From: Simmondsia chinensis
Lineage: Eukaryota; Streptophyta; Magnoliopsida; Caryophyllales; Simmondsiaceae
Reading direction: 5' to 3'
NCBI GenBank assembly: GCA_018398585.1
Contig: JAGTTD010000010.1
Location: 24,065,739 to 24,129,738 of the forward strand
DNA: 64,000 nucleotides
Made by a program: the position numbers and the translations under genes. Positions 43,972 through 55,964 of this stretch are shown piece after piece; the first letter of the stretch is position 1, and the number at the start of each line of letters is the position of its first letter. The notes below the pieces were generated by a model, which worked only from the letters and a program-made list of their open reading frames with translations, ran no database searches and had not been told where the DNA came from.

Positions 43972-45371
43972 TGATGTGAATTTTGCGCATGCGTTAGCAA
44001 GTGCACTAGTTGTATCAAGTAATCAAGTAGTAAGAAGAGTATCATTCCCATGATGATTGTTATTGAGTGAGCACCGAAATTAGTAGCTTTAATACTATTT
44101 GAAATACTGAAAATTGTGGTTTTTGATATAAAATGAAATAAAATAAAAGGAAACAAAAATTATTATCTAAGGTTACTGATTTTTTTTTGAAGGTTTTTAT
44201 GATTAAATAAGATCAAAGGCATCTGATTTCACCTAGTTGCAACAATACACATTTCTATTCTCGATATTCAAGTTGTTATTACATGTTGATGGTTGAAAAC
44301 CCTAGTTTACTAAATATTCTCTCTTGAGCAACATTTAGCATGCTCTTTTACATATTAACCCATCACTCTTGTGCATGAATCTATGATTTGAACTTAAAAC
44401 CACACAAATTACGTTAATCTCTCTCGAACATTCGCTCAATTTGGGGCGCTTATCACCTCAAAAATCATCATAAATCTCCTCTCAGACTCATTATCACTCA
44501 TTATAGGCCCTAAATGGTGATCAAGCATTTGAAACTCACGAAGAACAATGATAAACACTTCAACAACGCAATAAAAAAACATTGAATACGTTGAATTAGA
44601 TATGAGCGTATATTATAGCTTAGGCTACATCGTAGCCTTGGAATAATAAAATTAGTTCATGATAAACTTAATATTAGGCATTTTTAAAACAAAAATCATG
44701 AACTTAGAAGGAGAAAAGGCCAGAAAGAACCTTAAAATACAAAATTACAAACCAAACTTTTTTCCTCCTTCTTCTTTCCTTCATCCGATTTTTTTCTTAA
44801 CTCTTTCTCACTTTCTTTGTGTTTCTTGCTGGATGAAGGATGCTTCAACACTTCACAAACCTCCCCTATTTATAGGATTTGAGGAAGGAAAAAAATATGA
44901 ATAAAAATAGTACATACTAGCTCCTCATTTTCTAGAACTTGCGGTTGCTTCTCAACTTGATTATTCTCTGTTTCTTTTTTTTTTCTTTCTTTCTGATTTC
45001 TACCGCCCAAACCCACAAAATTTAGATCAATATGATGTTGTTTGTGTGTTATACAATCTATTTGATCTATAAAATATAGATAATATTGCCGCCCAATGCT
45101 ACATGTGTTATTTTATGCTGTTTTTTGGATAAACTGTGAGAATTGGTATGGTTTTGTTATTTTTTGCATTTATTTGATGTATCTTGCTTTTACTTGTTGA
45201 TGTTAGTGATAAAACCTAGCAAGATTTAGTATAAAATGAGTATTTTTTCAAGAAAATAGCAATATAGTTGAAAACAAGCAAAACTGGGCAAAAGCAATAA
45301 AAAATTCTATAAAACTGTTTAAAAATGAACTAAAATTATATGAATAATTATATACTAAATTAGACTTATCA
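43972..45371 (-). repeat. 5' LTR of element F
   Basis: From TGATGTGAATTTTGCGCATG to TTAGACTTATCA, 1400 bp. It is similar to the LTRs of G (52328-53778 and 61376-62785) but clearly diverged from them. Confidence 0.85.
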
Positions 45372-46130
45372 GTCCTAATGATGATTTGTCCTTTTTGAGG
45401 AGGATCTTTAGCAGGCTCATATTTTTGGGAATTCTTAGATGGCATCTTAATTCCAAGACTGGGTCTATAGGGCAAATATATGGATGAAGCAGTTTGAGTT
45501 TCCTCATTGGTGCTTGTATTTCTCCACAACATTGCTGGCATGCCTTGTAGGACACCCTCTCCAAATCTTGAGATATTTTCTCTTCATTTGTAAGGCCTAA
45601 AGCGGGCCCTTGGGTACTGTCGATATTCTTTGCTAATTCCTCAACTGTTGTCAACAAAATGGCAAAGTTATTGCGAAGTTTGATCAGTAAGTTCTTAAAA
45701 AACGCACAATAGTTTGTGAGATGGACTTCGGTAATATGCCAGCGGTAGGTTCCATCCTCAAATGTGCACGCAAGTCTTGGGAAACCCAATATTTCCACAA
45801 TTTCCAATGACTCCAATATGTGGTTAGCCACTCTTGCCTTTTGAACGTCATTGAAGATCATGTTTCTCTTGTAAAGGGGAAAAGGGTTAGTCTAAACACT
45901 ACAGCGATTGCTTTTTGCAAAAGTGTCAATAAAATTGACTTGAAGAGGACTAGGGAAGGGGTCCTTATCAATTCCAATCTATCCTTGTTTGGGGAAGATC
46001 AATTCCTTTGCTTCTATAGCATCCTAAACCACATTTCTAAAAATTACGCAGTTCTTCGTTGAATGAGTCAAAGAATCATGCTACTTATAGTATTACCTTC
46101 CCCTTACTAGAATTTAGGTCAGGCATTCTA
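45372..46130 (-). pseudogene. Gypsy gag-like fragment
   Basis: On the minus strand the region 45960-46080 reads HDSLTHSTKNCVIFRNVVQD and then AIEAKELIFPKQ and DKDPFPSP. This resembles the knuckle-like YHxxxxHxTxxCxxFRxxIQD end of Gag in some plant retroelements. It runs into a 168-codon frame (45355-45861) starting MIFNDVQKARVANHILESLE with a Cys cluster (YKACQQCCGEI), which I do not recognise. F seems to be inserted at its C-terminal side. Confidence 0.5.
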
Positions 46131-46132
46131 TA

Positions 46133-46843
46133 TTTATTTTGGGATAAATTTCAAAAATTTTCCCAAAGTTTATAAAACTAGCAAAGCGAAATGGTTTAAA
46201 ATTCCTGATTTCAAACCTGAAGTTCATTCAAAATTCCTAATTTAAAATTCATAGGCCTCTACTCTAATACACTGATATTAATAACATGAATTTAACCTAG
46301 CATAATAAGAATAGTATAAATAAATAGAAAAGTAAAAAAGTAAAAGAGAAGGAAAGAAGAATAACTATTATTGCTCCAAATAAAGAATACCAGAGTAATA
46401 AAGAACTCCCCAAAAGGGGAGACTCAGAAACCTTCTACGCAACTACCAGAAAATGCTCGAAGTGTAGACTCTGAAAAATATTAAATGAAAGAAAGAAAAT
46501 TTTCAAAAGAAAATTTTCTCTCTAATTAGATCTCTGAAAGTCAATAGTTTTAGAAACCTTTAATTTTAATTCGATTGGATGCCAAACCTTAAAATCAGTA
46601 CCCCTATTTATAGTAGTATACCAGAGCGAAAAATAACATTTTTCGATGTGAGACGCACAAAAATAAAGCAGCAAACCGTGCATAAGCAACACAAAACGGC
46701 ATCGTATTATTAATAGTTCAAAATGCGTCACTTTATTACTTTTCGCGTGCCACGTGGCAACCCGTGGTTGGCCCACACGTGTTGCGAGGATCACCTGTGC
46801 ACGGTCCCCTCAGCGTGCCACGTGGCTTGCAGTGATTGGTTCG
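46133..46843 (-). mobile_element. Copia LTR fragment of the 2.2-kb family
   Basis: Reverse-complement of this stretch follows the copia LTR from the GC-rich U3 block (CACGTG motifs at 46749-46758, 46774-46783 and 46817-46826) through the TATA box (TACTACTATAAATAGGGGTA on the minus strand, near 46600) to the AATTTATCCCAA segment. Both ends of the LTR are missing: the left side stops at 46133 and the right side is cut by element C. It is the most diverged copy of the family here. Confidence 0.75.
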
Positions 46844-47225
46844 TGATATGATTCAAGATCAATCTTGAATCATAACCGAAGATAAAGAGGAAATTTGAGA
46901 TGAGAAGAAGAAGTAAGAGATGAGAAGTAGGGAGAATTAGGGTTGAGAAAGAGGAATTAGATTATTATCATTCAATGAATCTTATTACATGAAGAATCTT
47001 GGTATTTATACTAATGTTAGCTAAACCAAGATACAAAGCACTTGGACTAACTAAAGCAACCAAATTAACAAGCTTAAAACACCAAAACCAGCTAAAACAC
47101 CAACCACCGCTAACCACCCTTCCCGCCAAAACACATTCGAACTATTTACAATAATTAAAGCCTTTATTCGAAGCATACAATCCAAAAACAGACAAAATTG
47201 ATCAAAATTAGCCTTGATCATGACA
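46844..47225 (-). repeat. 3' LTR of element C
   Basis: From TGATATGATTCAAGATC to GATCATGACA, 382 bp. Bases 46846-46880 form an inverted repeat (GATTCAAGATC / GATCTTGAATC type). It is followed by ATACCTACCCCTTAAG (polypurine tract on the minus strand) and the perfect hairpin CATTCTTGCCCTCAAGAATG at 47244-47263. Confidence 0.88.
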
Positions 47226-47358
47226 ATACCTACCCCTTAAGAACATTCTTGCCCTCAAGAATGAAATGAAGGAAATTGCACCCTGATAAACTTCATTCCT
47301 TCCATGTAGCATTCTTGTGTTCCACATTTGCTCACTGAATGAGCACTTTTTCTTTGCT

Positions 47359-48500
47359 TCAATTCCGTTGCTGCACAGTACGAGAGCCCATGATAGCTAT
47401 AGGTTCTTGCAAGAGCATTTCATTGTCAGAAGTTGCTGGTGGTGCTGCAGAACTTGTCATGCCTTCTGCTACATGCTTCTTCAGGGGAGACATGTGAAAT
47501 ACTAGATGCTTACATGAATCTGGAGGCAATTCCAACCTACAAGCCACAGTTCCCGGCTTCTCCAACACCTTGTGAGGACCAAAGTATCTAGCACAAAGCT
47601 TGACATTCTTGGGTACTGCAACAGATGACTGCCTGTATGGCTATAATTTCATGTAAACTTGGTCACCAACAGAAAACGTGTTTTCAGTTCTTTTTCTATC
47701 AGCAAAAACCTTCATCCTTGATTAAGCTAATTGCAATTTGTCCTTAAGCTATTGCACTAGCTATTTTCTCTGCTTCCGTAATTCATTAACTTCTGTTACT
47801 AAAGACATAGCCCCTTGAAGTCCCATTGGTGAAGGTGGGTCATAGCCATAGAGTGCTTTGAAAGGAGTTGTTCCCAAAGATGAATGAGCGTGTGTGTTGT
47901 ACCACAACCCAACCAACGATAGCCACTTATTCCACTGCTTAGGGTGGGAAAATGGCATGCCTCTCAAATATTGTTCAACACATTAACTAACCCTTTCTGC
48001 TTGACCATCCGTTTAAGGATGGTTGGAATAGTTTAAAGCAAGTGTGGAACCAAGCAACAGGAACAATTCACTTAAGAAATTACTGGTAAACAGCCTATCT
48101 CGATTAGAAATGATGGATTGAAGAAGTCCATGAAGTCTATAGATGTGGTCTAAGAACAAATTTTCAAGTCTCTCAACTGAAATTCGATGATTGAGGACAA
48201 TAAAGTGTCCAAACTTGGTGAAACGATCCATCACATCCCAAATGATCTCCTTTCCCTCAGATTTGGGCAAGCCTTCTATGAAATTCATACTTATGTGTTT
48301 CCAAGCCCTCTTTGAAATAGGCAGGGACTGAAGTAGCCCTTGGTAAGGCACATGATCTCTCTTTGTTTGTTAACAAACCTCAAATGCTTACACACATTCC
48401 ACCACATTTTTTTTGTTCCTGCCCAATGAAATTATTGCCTCAACCTCTGATAAGTGCCTTCAATTCCAGAATGTCCTCCCCATGCTGAAGCATGGAAAGC
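47359..48500 (-). pseudogene. Integrase of element C
   Basis: The core at 48013-48351 includes HISMNFIEGLPKSEGKEIIW (active relatives have Asp where Asn stands in MNF) and SIISNRDRLFTSNF (Asp replaced by Asn in the SDRD-type motif). The third motif near 47985-48015 keeps Glu (DGQAERV). The C-terminus at 47761-47967 (HSSLGTTPFKALYGYDPP) and 47359-47568 (GTVACRLELPPDSCKHLVFH) is chromovirus-like. Two of three catalytic acids are therefore lost and several stops occur. Confidence 0.82.
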
Positions 48501-48699
48501 TAGAATAACTTACCTCCTGAGATCTGTTTGAGTCCTAATGTAAACCTTTCCCTTAACTCTTATAAAAGCATTGCTAAAAGTCACACCATAACCTTCAATT
48601 AATGAATGCTTAACACTAAGGCCGTAATACAGTCCTGAGCAAAGCTGTCTCCTTCGTACGATTTTAGCACTTCCCCATCCAAGATGGAAAAGCTAATGA

Positions 48700-50160
48700 A
48701 ATGGCATGACAAGCTGCCAAATTCCCATCTTCTTGTCTCCTAGATTGCTCATCAACTACAAGATTCTTCCTTCCACTTCTGTATTCAATTGAATAATCCA
48801 ATCCCAACATCATCATGAGCCCCTTGCACTGCACTCTAGTTGTGATCTTCTTCTCAAGTAGGTACCTAAGGCTTTGGTGATCAGTTTTGATGATGAAGTG
48901 ATGTTCTAAAAGGTAGTGTCTCCATTTTTAGACTGTCAATAAGATTGAAGATATTCCTTCTCATAAATGGACAAGCTCAAATTTCTTAAACTAGAAGCTT
49001 GGCTAAGATAAGCCACTAGTCTAACACCTTGAGAGGGAACTGCTCCCACCCCCTTGCTACTAGCATCAGTTTCCAAGATGAATGGCACCTTGAAATCAGG
49101 CATTACTAACACATGAGATGAACACATAGCTGACTTCAAGTGCTTGAATGCTTCTTGAGCAGGTTTTGTCCACTCAAATGCATCTTTCTTGAGAAGATCT
49201 GTTAATGTCTTAGCTATCATGCCATATCCAGAGACAAACTTTTGGTAATAACCAGTCAAGCCCAACCCCTCAGTTGTTTGAGTGAGACAAGTGTTGGCCA
49301 ATCCCTCATTGCTTCAATCTTTGATGAATCAGCGGCCACCTCCTCACTTGATATGATATGACACAAGTATTCAACTTGTGCTGTCTCATAGTTTCAAACA
49401 CCTATCCTCGATGCACCACATGAAAATCCAAGGTCGGACTATACACCAATATGTCATCAAAGAACACAAGAACGAACTTCCTCGAGAACGGATTGAACAC
49501 CGCATTCATTAAACCTTGAAAGGTGGCTAGAGCTTTGGATAAACCAAAGGGCATAACCAAAAATTCGTAATTACCATGGTGGGTTCGAAACGCAGTCCTG
49601 TGAATGATCTAATCCAGTACTCGAATTTGATAATACCCCTACCTTAGGTCTAACTTGGAGAAGTAATGAGAACCATGTAATTCTTCCAGAAGATCATCAA
49701 TGATGGGAATTGAGAATTTGTCTTTGATTGTGAGTGGATTAAGTTGCTTAGAAATAATACACATCAGGTAGGTCCCATTCTTCTTCTTAACTAATATAAT
49801 AGGAGAGGCAAAAGGACTGTGGCTATGTCTAATGAAATTTATTTTCAGAAGCTTCTCTACTTGCCTCTCAATCTCACTTTTCTAAGAATGGTATACTTGT
49901 AAGGTCTGAGGTTCACTGGATTTGAGTCTAATTTCAAAGGAATAGCATGGTTTAGTGATCTCTTGGGAGGAAGGATAGCCGGTTACTTAAAAAAGGTCTT
50001 TGTAGCCGTGAATGAGCTTGTCAATTAAGGGATTTGAATTCACCTGAGCTTCCACGGTCTTTGCATAAATAGGAAACAGGTGGCCAATCCATTTATAGGC
50101 CCCTTTCTTGATCACTCCTTCCAATCATTTTCTCGTCATCATCTACAACTGCCCTTGCTC
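48700..50160 (-). pseudogene. Reverse transcriptase and RNase H of element C
   Basis: The RT box near 49440-49485 reads [18 protein letters not shown], with both catalytic Asp kept, preceded by [20 protein letters not shown] (49490-49560). The frame at 48936-49301 covers the RT thumb (GYYQKFVSGYGMIAKTLTDL) and the start of RNase H (VPFILETDASSKGVGAV), with the Asp of the TDAS motif intact. Several stops and shifts lie between, including in the RT fingers (49620-49900). This is the best-kept RT of the window, but it is not translatable as one protein. Confidence 0.85.
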
Positions 50161-50269
50161 TATGATTCCTTGCAATTGGACACTTTGGCCGTTTCCTTCA
50201 AAAGTAACTGATAGATGAGCAAAATCAAACACAACGGGGCTGATTATTTTCATCCAATCCACTCCAAGA

Positions 50270-50665
50270 ACAATGTAAAATCTGCCCCACTGCTCTCACA
50301 ACCTTTGGATCCACAAAACTATGCGTGCCACCACTACCAATTAGGATTTATAGAGGCTTGTGACCAACTTCTCCCTTGATCATAATTGTCTTGTGAGAGC
50401 CACTTCTAGTCAAGGCCTTAACAAAAATTTCCATCTCATCATCATCAAACTCCACAACTAGCTTCCGCTTTTGAATATTAGGACTGGCTACACCATCTGG
50501 ATCCTCTGAATCTTCTTCAATATTCACACTAGTGACAGCCATGAGAAACTTGGGATTGCACTTGTGACCAAAGAAATACTTCTGATTGCACTTAAAGCAC
50601 AACTTCTGATATTTTTTATCCTCTAAACTCAGAGGCTTAGTGTTTATTTGAGCGGTTGTTTGCAA
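50270..50665 (-). pseudogene. Zinc knuckle and protease start of element C
   Basis: The frame at 50348-50665 contains LCFKCNQKYFFGHKC, an acidic linker and ALTRSGSHKTIMIKGEVGHK as in A and B. Just past its stop codon the protease site reads LIGSGGTHSFVDPKVV; Asp of the LIDSGST motif is Gly. The rest of the protease is shortened. Confidence 0.82.
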
Positions 50666-50791
50666 GGGAGCTATAGCCTATCCACTTCTAAATCGTTACC
50701 TTTCTAGTGCAGCCAAAATTGCGCTCTCAAACACAATTGCTTTGGAGTAAGCTAGAGACAATGTCAGGGTTTAATGCTTTAACAAGATTCT

Positions 50792-51600
50792 TTATTTTAG
50801 GCTTAAGTCCACTGGTAAAGCTTGAAACATAATAAGCTTGGCCCCCAGATTCATTGCCATCATTCTAGCTCTTAAATTCTCAAACTGTGTCATGTGCTCT
50901 TTAACTGATGTTGCTTGTGAAACCTTGTTAAAATTGTCCACTACATCACCAAGATCTTTATCTCCATATCTCTCACATAATTCATCCATGAATTTAGGCC
51001 AAGTGATTGAAGGTTTGCTGCAAATCAAATTGTAGAACCACGCCTTTTGATCCACATGAAGATATAGTGTAGCTAACTCCACTATCTCTGTCTTGGTTAT
51101 GTGATAGAAGCAAAAGTATCTTTCACATCTTCTAATCCATGATTGAGGTTGCTTTCCGTCAGACGGCTCACTTCCTACTCGAGGTTGCCTAAACCCATTG
51201 TTCTTTACCACAATCAAACCATCTCCACTGTCACCAGACACTTGAGGCTGCGAAGGCTCTGGTGGTGTAGCATGCTGACTAGCAGCCGATAAAACTCCAG
51301 CTCCCTTTGGTAGACTTCGTCTTTTAAAATGATCTTGCAATCCATTGATCTGCTATTGTAACTGCTAAGATTGCTGCTTCAGCTTCTAATTCAAGGTTTT
51401 CTCCTAAGATTACAGCACTGACATCATCATCCCTTGCATCTGTCGCCTCAATTGCTCAAACTGATGAACTTGATTAGCTCCAGCATTAGCAGCAGCATTA
51501 GCTCTAGTATTAGCCCCACCAGCAATTACAACTACCTCCTTGTTTGTAGCCAAATTGTGCAAACAATTAGATACACTAACTGCAAGCTCTAAGAATCTGA
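50792..51600 (-). pseudogene. Gag of element C
   Basis: The 182-codon frame at 50792-51340 carries QSWIRRCERYFCFYHITKTE, ELATLYLHVDQKAWFYNLIC, ITWPKFMDELCERYGDKDLG and SVKEHMTQFENLRARMMAMN, the complete capsid of a plant chromovirus-type Gag. Upstream to about 51600 the N-terminal Ala/Gln-rich part is broken by stops. Elements A and B have the same organisation. Confidence 0.85.
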
Positions 51601-51708
51601 TTAATGCAACCTGATTAGAAAAGCTTGAAACGAATTAAGCATGATTTAATGCTAATATAATCAAATTGAATGCAATTCAACTCGATCTGAAGTAGTTTCA
51701 GAAGCTGT

Positions 51709-51991
51709 GACACAAATAAAGAAGAAGTTTGAGATGAGAAGAAGAAGAAAGAGATGAAAAGTAGAGAGAATTAGGGTTGAGAATGAGGAATTAAATCATT
51801 ATCATTGAATTAATCTTATTTTATGAAGAATCTAGCTATTTATGCTAACGTTAGCTAAAACAAGATACAAAGCACTTGGACTAACCAAAGCAACTAACTT
51901 AACAGGTTTAAACTGCCAAAACTAGCTAAAACTCCAACTACCGCTAACCACCTTTCTCGCCAAAACACATTCAAACCATTTATAAGAATTA
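51709..51991 (-). repeat. 5' LTR of element C, damaged at both ends
   Basis: From AAATAAAGAAGAAGTTTGAG onward it matches 46875-47160 of the left LTR. The first 30 or so bases and the adjoining primer site are replaced by leader-like sequence. On the right the match ends after AATTA, where another LTR begins; the last 65 bases are missing. Confidence 0.75.
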
Positions 51992-52327
51992 TGTTATGAT
52001 CAATAGTTAGTATTGTTCTTATATTCAATGTAAACGGCTTGTTGATGTTTAGATGGGAAAACGGAGTTAAGCCAAGTCAAGTTAGTTGTGTTAGTTAGTC
52101 AATAGTGGCGGCTGCTGTCTAAGTCGGTTGCGTTAGGTTCAATGCATCTATCTTGTATAAATAAGTAAGATCTATCATGTAATTGATCACTGATGAATGA
52201 ATATACTTCTAACTCACTTCTCAACCTAATTTCCCTCTAATTCTCATCGCTCTCACTTCTTTCCTCATCTTAACCCTATCTCAACTCTAGTTATGATTCA
52301 TCATTGTTCTTGAATTGCAAAAATTGG
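51992..52327 (+). mobile_element. Chromovirus-type 5' LTR on the + strand (I)
   Basis: It starts TGTTATGATCAATAG, has a TATA box (CTTGTATAAATAAG, 52151-52164) and then CTCACTTCTCAACCTAATTT and CCCTCTAATTCTCATC, the reverse complement of the GAGATGAGAATTAGAG block of the LTRs of A, B and C. After GAATTGCA (52310-52317) follows AAAATTGG, which looks like the start of a Met-tRNA primer site (ATTGGTATCAGAGC) cut by element G. So this is probably a 5' LTR whose internal part lies right of the window. Its exact right end is unsure. Confidence 0.65.
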
Positions 52328-53778
52328 TGATGCAAACTTTGCGTATGCGTTAACAAGTGCACTAGTCGTATCAAGTAATATATAAATGAGTAGAGTATCA
52401 TTCCCACGAGGATTGTTATTGAATGAGTACCAAGATTAGTAGTTTTGATGCTATTTGAACAACTAAAAATTGAGATATTGATATGAAATAAAATAAACTA
52501 AAAAGAAACAAAATATGTTAACTGATTTTATGAAGTTTTTTTGATTTAATAATATCCAAGGCATCATATTTCACCAAGTTGCATCAATATACATTTTCTA
52601 TTCTCGTTATTTAAGTTGTTATCATATGTTGATGGTTGTAAATCCTATTTTACTAAATGTTCTCTCTCGAGCAACATTTAGCATGCTCTTTTACATATTA
52701 ACCCATCACTCTCGTGCATGAATTTAAATAAGAAAAGGGTTTTTTAAAGCTCAATGATTTTCTCTTAAAAATCACACAAATCTCGTTAATCTCTTTTTTG
52801 GTAAGTAGATCGCGTTAATCTCTCTCGAGCATTCGCCTAATTTGGTGTGCTTATCACCTTAGCAATCATCATAAATCTCCTCTCGGACTCACTATGAATC
52901 ATTATAGGCCTTAAATGGTGATCAAGCTTTTAAAACTCATGAAGAACAATGATAGACACTTCAACAACATAATAAAAAAACATTGAATACGTTGAACTGG
53001 AAATAAGCGTACATTACAACTTAGGCTACATCATAGCCTTGGAATAACAAAATTAGTTCATGATAAACTTAATATAAAGCATTATTAACACAAAATTCAT
53101 GAACTTAAAGAAGAAAAGGATAGAAAGAACTTAAAATTACAAAATTAAAAACCAAACTTCCCTCCTTCCTTTTCCTCCTTTCTCCCTCACGTTTTTTCTT
53201 CTTTCTTTCACTTTGTATGTATTTTTTTGTATGAAGGATCATTAAACCTTTCCCATAACACTCCAATTTATATTTTTTGAAATGGGATAAAAAAAATGAA
53301 AAAAAATACACCAAACTTGCTTCCATTTGCTACATCTCACAGCTCATCCTCAACTTGCCAAGTTCTTCATTTTTTTATTTTCTGTTCAGCTTTTCCTCTG
53401 GCCAAATCTGCTAAAAAAAGATAGTTTTGATGCTGTATGATACAAAGACAATGTACTTGAGCTATAAAATATGACAAAAGTTGCGGCCCCAAAGCAAGTT
53501 GCACATTTTATGACATTTTTTTGTTGCTCTTTGTATAACAGCGAGTTTGGGTGCTTTTAGCTATTTTTCAGCATTTAATTTGATGTATCTTGCATTTACT
53601 TGTTGATGTTAATGATAAAACCAAGAAAGATTTAGCATAAAATGGGTGTTTTTACAAGAAAATAGCAAAATAGTTCGAAATTAGCAAAACCGAGCAAAAG
53701 TGATAGAAATTCGATGCAAAAAGTTTAAAAATATATTAAAATAATATAAAAAAATTATTTACCAATTTAGACTTATCA
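52328..53778 (-). repeat. 3' LTR of element G
   Basis: From TGATGCAAACTTTGCGTATG to TTTAGACTTATCA, 1451 bp. It is followed inside by AAATACCTCCAAACTTAAAT, a polypurine tract on the minus strand. It is more similar by eye to 61376-62785 than to the LTRs of F. Confidence 0.9.
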
Positions 53779-55388
53779 AAATACCTCCAAACTTAAATCT
53801 TGCTCATGCTCGAGCGAGGCTAAACATTACCACAAGTTAAAGCAGGTACACTTCAAATTAGAGAAGAATAACTGAGGCTCAATGTTTAAAGTTCTAAAGG
53901 CAAAACCATCGTTCCCAAGGAAAAATATGTCAGTTACCTCGGTAATCGAATTCAAAAGTTAGCTAAGCAAATTAAGTTTATCCCTTCTTTCAAGTCTTAA
54001 GATATTCAAACTGAATAGAGGACAAAAATCATATCACTCATAAAAAAACATATCAAGTATGCCCAAAACTAATAATCTTTGCACCAATTCTTTTTTTTTT
54101 TTTTTTTGAGGAATTTATTTACTCAAGTCAATATAAGCATATCTGCAGTGAGAATCGAGCTCCGACTCCTGGGCGATGGCCCATAAGTAAGAGAAGCCAC
54201 CACTGAGATGCCTGTATTATGACCTCCCAAGTATATCTTCAATAAGAATCAAGCTCCGACTCCTGGACGAGGACCCATAAGTAAGAGAAGCCACAACTGA
54301 GACGCCCTCTTAATGGGTGGCACATATCTTTTTTATGTGGGATAGCGGTGCTCAAGATATTTTCTTCTCTCTTTTTTTTTCTGTGCTTGGTTCATCGTTA
54401 GCTTTCTAAGTACCCCTTGTAGCGAGCTTTCAATGCTTCAACTCCCATTCCAGTTGGCCCAGGGTACCAGGTGTTGAAACACCCCTACGGATCTACTTGC
54501 TCGAGATACCAAGGCACGAAACCATCGCACCATAGCACATATCCAAATGATAGACATTTTTTAACAGGATAGCAGTGCTTAGTAATTCTCTCCCTTTATT
54601 ATTTTTCTTTCATTTAGACTTAGGCATAACTTTTCAAAATCTATTATGTAAATGATACTCTTTAAGATATCTATTCAAATTTGAGCATCTTTTAATCAAA
54701 ATGAAAAGTAAAACAGCCATGCTAACTAGTCAAGCCAAATACCATAGTTTTATCAAGATAGTGCCTTAAATTAGATCATGTTTTGCAATTAGAACACAAA
54801 AATAATTGATTATCAGGTTATTTAAATCTTATTAAAGTAAACGAGCTAAAAAGAGTTGAAAATTGCCAAAAAAAGAATGATGATATGTTCTTTTTTTTTC
54901 TTTTTTTTTATATGAAAAATTTTCAAAGATTAATAACAAAAACTATAGAAAACAGACAATATTTTTTATGGCCGATACTATTTGCATCCCCATACAAAGG
55001 CTCTGAACTCTGGGAGGCACTGAAGCTGACTCTAAAGTATAAAACAGGAAAACTTTTAAAATAAACTTTGTTAAAAAATATATATTTTTTAGAATTATTA
55101 TTATTATTAACATTATTTTACCCACCCCCAAACTTTATTTTTAAAAGGAACTAAGAAGATAAATTGGGTGAGAGATACTTCCCAGGTTTGAGGATTACTT
55201 TTGGTAGTGCATGTTGACATTGTGCTACCCCCAAACTTGTTTCCAAATACCTGTTGCACAAAAGAAACACAAACATGTGACAAATAAAAATAATGAAAGG
55301 AAAAACATGATAATTAAGGATAGAAACACTTGTGTTGCCTCCCCAGAAGCACTTTTGTTATAGTCATTAGCTCGACTCTCTCAGTGGA
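53779..55388 (-). other. Element G 3' region with repeats and a conserved short frame
   Basis: No long frame. It holds two copies of the 105-bp unit at 54140-54310. Then, on the minus strand at about 54410-54545, a segment encodes VLWCDGFVPWYLEQVDP, a stop, and GCFNTWYPGPTGMGVEALKA before a second stop. The same segment is at 63460-63590 in G', with the same internal stop. Pyrimidine runs occur at 54086-54107 and 54368-54380. In Athila elements this place may hold an env-like ORF; I cannot identify one. Confidence 0.6.
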
Positions 55389-55964
55389 TCATTCGACATT
55401 GTTGAGATGAATGGAAGTTTTCTGTGGTTCGAGCTCTCCATCAATGTAAGGTTTCAGTCTTTGCCCATTGAATTTGAAAGTACCCTTTTTCTCATCCTGA
55501 ATATCAACCGTGCCGTATGGAAAAACATGGGTCACAATAAAGGGTCCTAACCATCGAGAGCACAACTTTCCTGGGAAAAGTTGTAAGCAGGAGTTAAACA
55601 GTAAAACTTTTTGTCCCACTACGAATTCTTTGTTCAAAATGTGCTTGTCATGCCATCTTTTGGTTTGGTCTTTGTAACTTCGAGCATTTTCATAAGCCTC
55701 AATTCTGAACTCATCCACCTCATTGATTTGTAGTAACCTCTTTTTGCCTGTAGCTACTAAATTGAAGTTTAAGATTTTTATGGCCCAGTATGCTTTGTGT
55801 TCCAATTCTACTAGTAGATGAAATGCTTTGCCATAAACCAGTCGATATAGAGACATTCCAATAGGTGTTTTGAATGCTGTTCTATGTGCCCAAAGTGCGT
55901 CATCCAATTTTTTCGACCAATTCTTTCCAGAGGCATTAACTGTTTTTTCAAGAATAATTTTCAA
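55389..55964 (-). pseudogene. Integrase C-terminus of element G, 191 codons
   Basis: This uninterrupted frame starts [20 protein letters not shown] and continues [40 protein letters not shown], then [20 protein letters not shown] and [20 protein letters not shown]. These are the standard end of Athila integrase (W-A-Y-R-T-A-x-K-T-P-x-G-x-S-P-Y, then G-K-L-x-S-R-W-x-G-P-F). A single stop at 55965 separates it from the core. Confidence 0.9.

Larger units (their letters stand above)
39988..45371 (-). mobile_element. Athila-like element F, strongly deleted
   Basis: LTR sequence on the left (39988-40828) and a 1400-bp LTR on the right (43972-45371) surround only 3.1 kb. A tRNA-Asp primer site lies beside the right LTR. 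Gag C-terminus and the 3' repeat region remain; capsid start, protease, RT, RNase H and integrase are gone. Its sequence is related to element G (52328-62785) along LTRs, leader and 3' region. Confidence 0.82.
46844..51991 (-). mobile_element. Chromovirus-like Ty3/gypsy element C
   Basis: A 5.1-kb element with a 382-bp left LTR and a right LTR damaged at both ends. Gag, protease, RT, RNase H and integrase follow on the minus strand in the same order as in B, with similar protein sequence but clearly diverged. The left flank is GTTCG. Its right LTR is cut by a + strand LTR at 51992, so the duplicate of GTTCG should lie further right. Confidence 0.85.
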
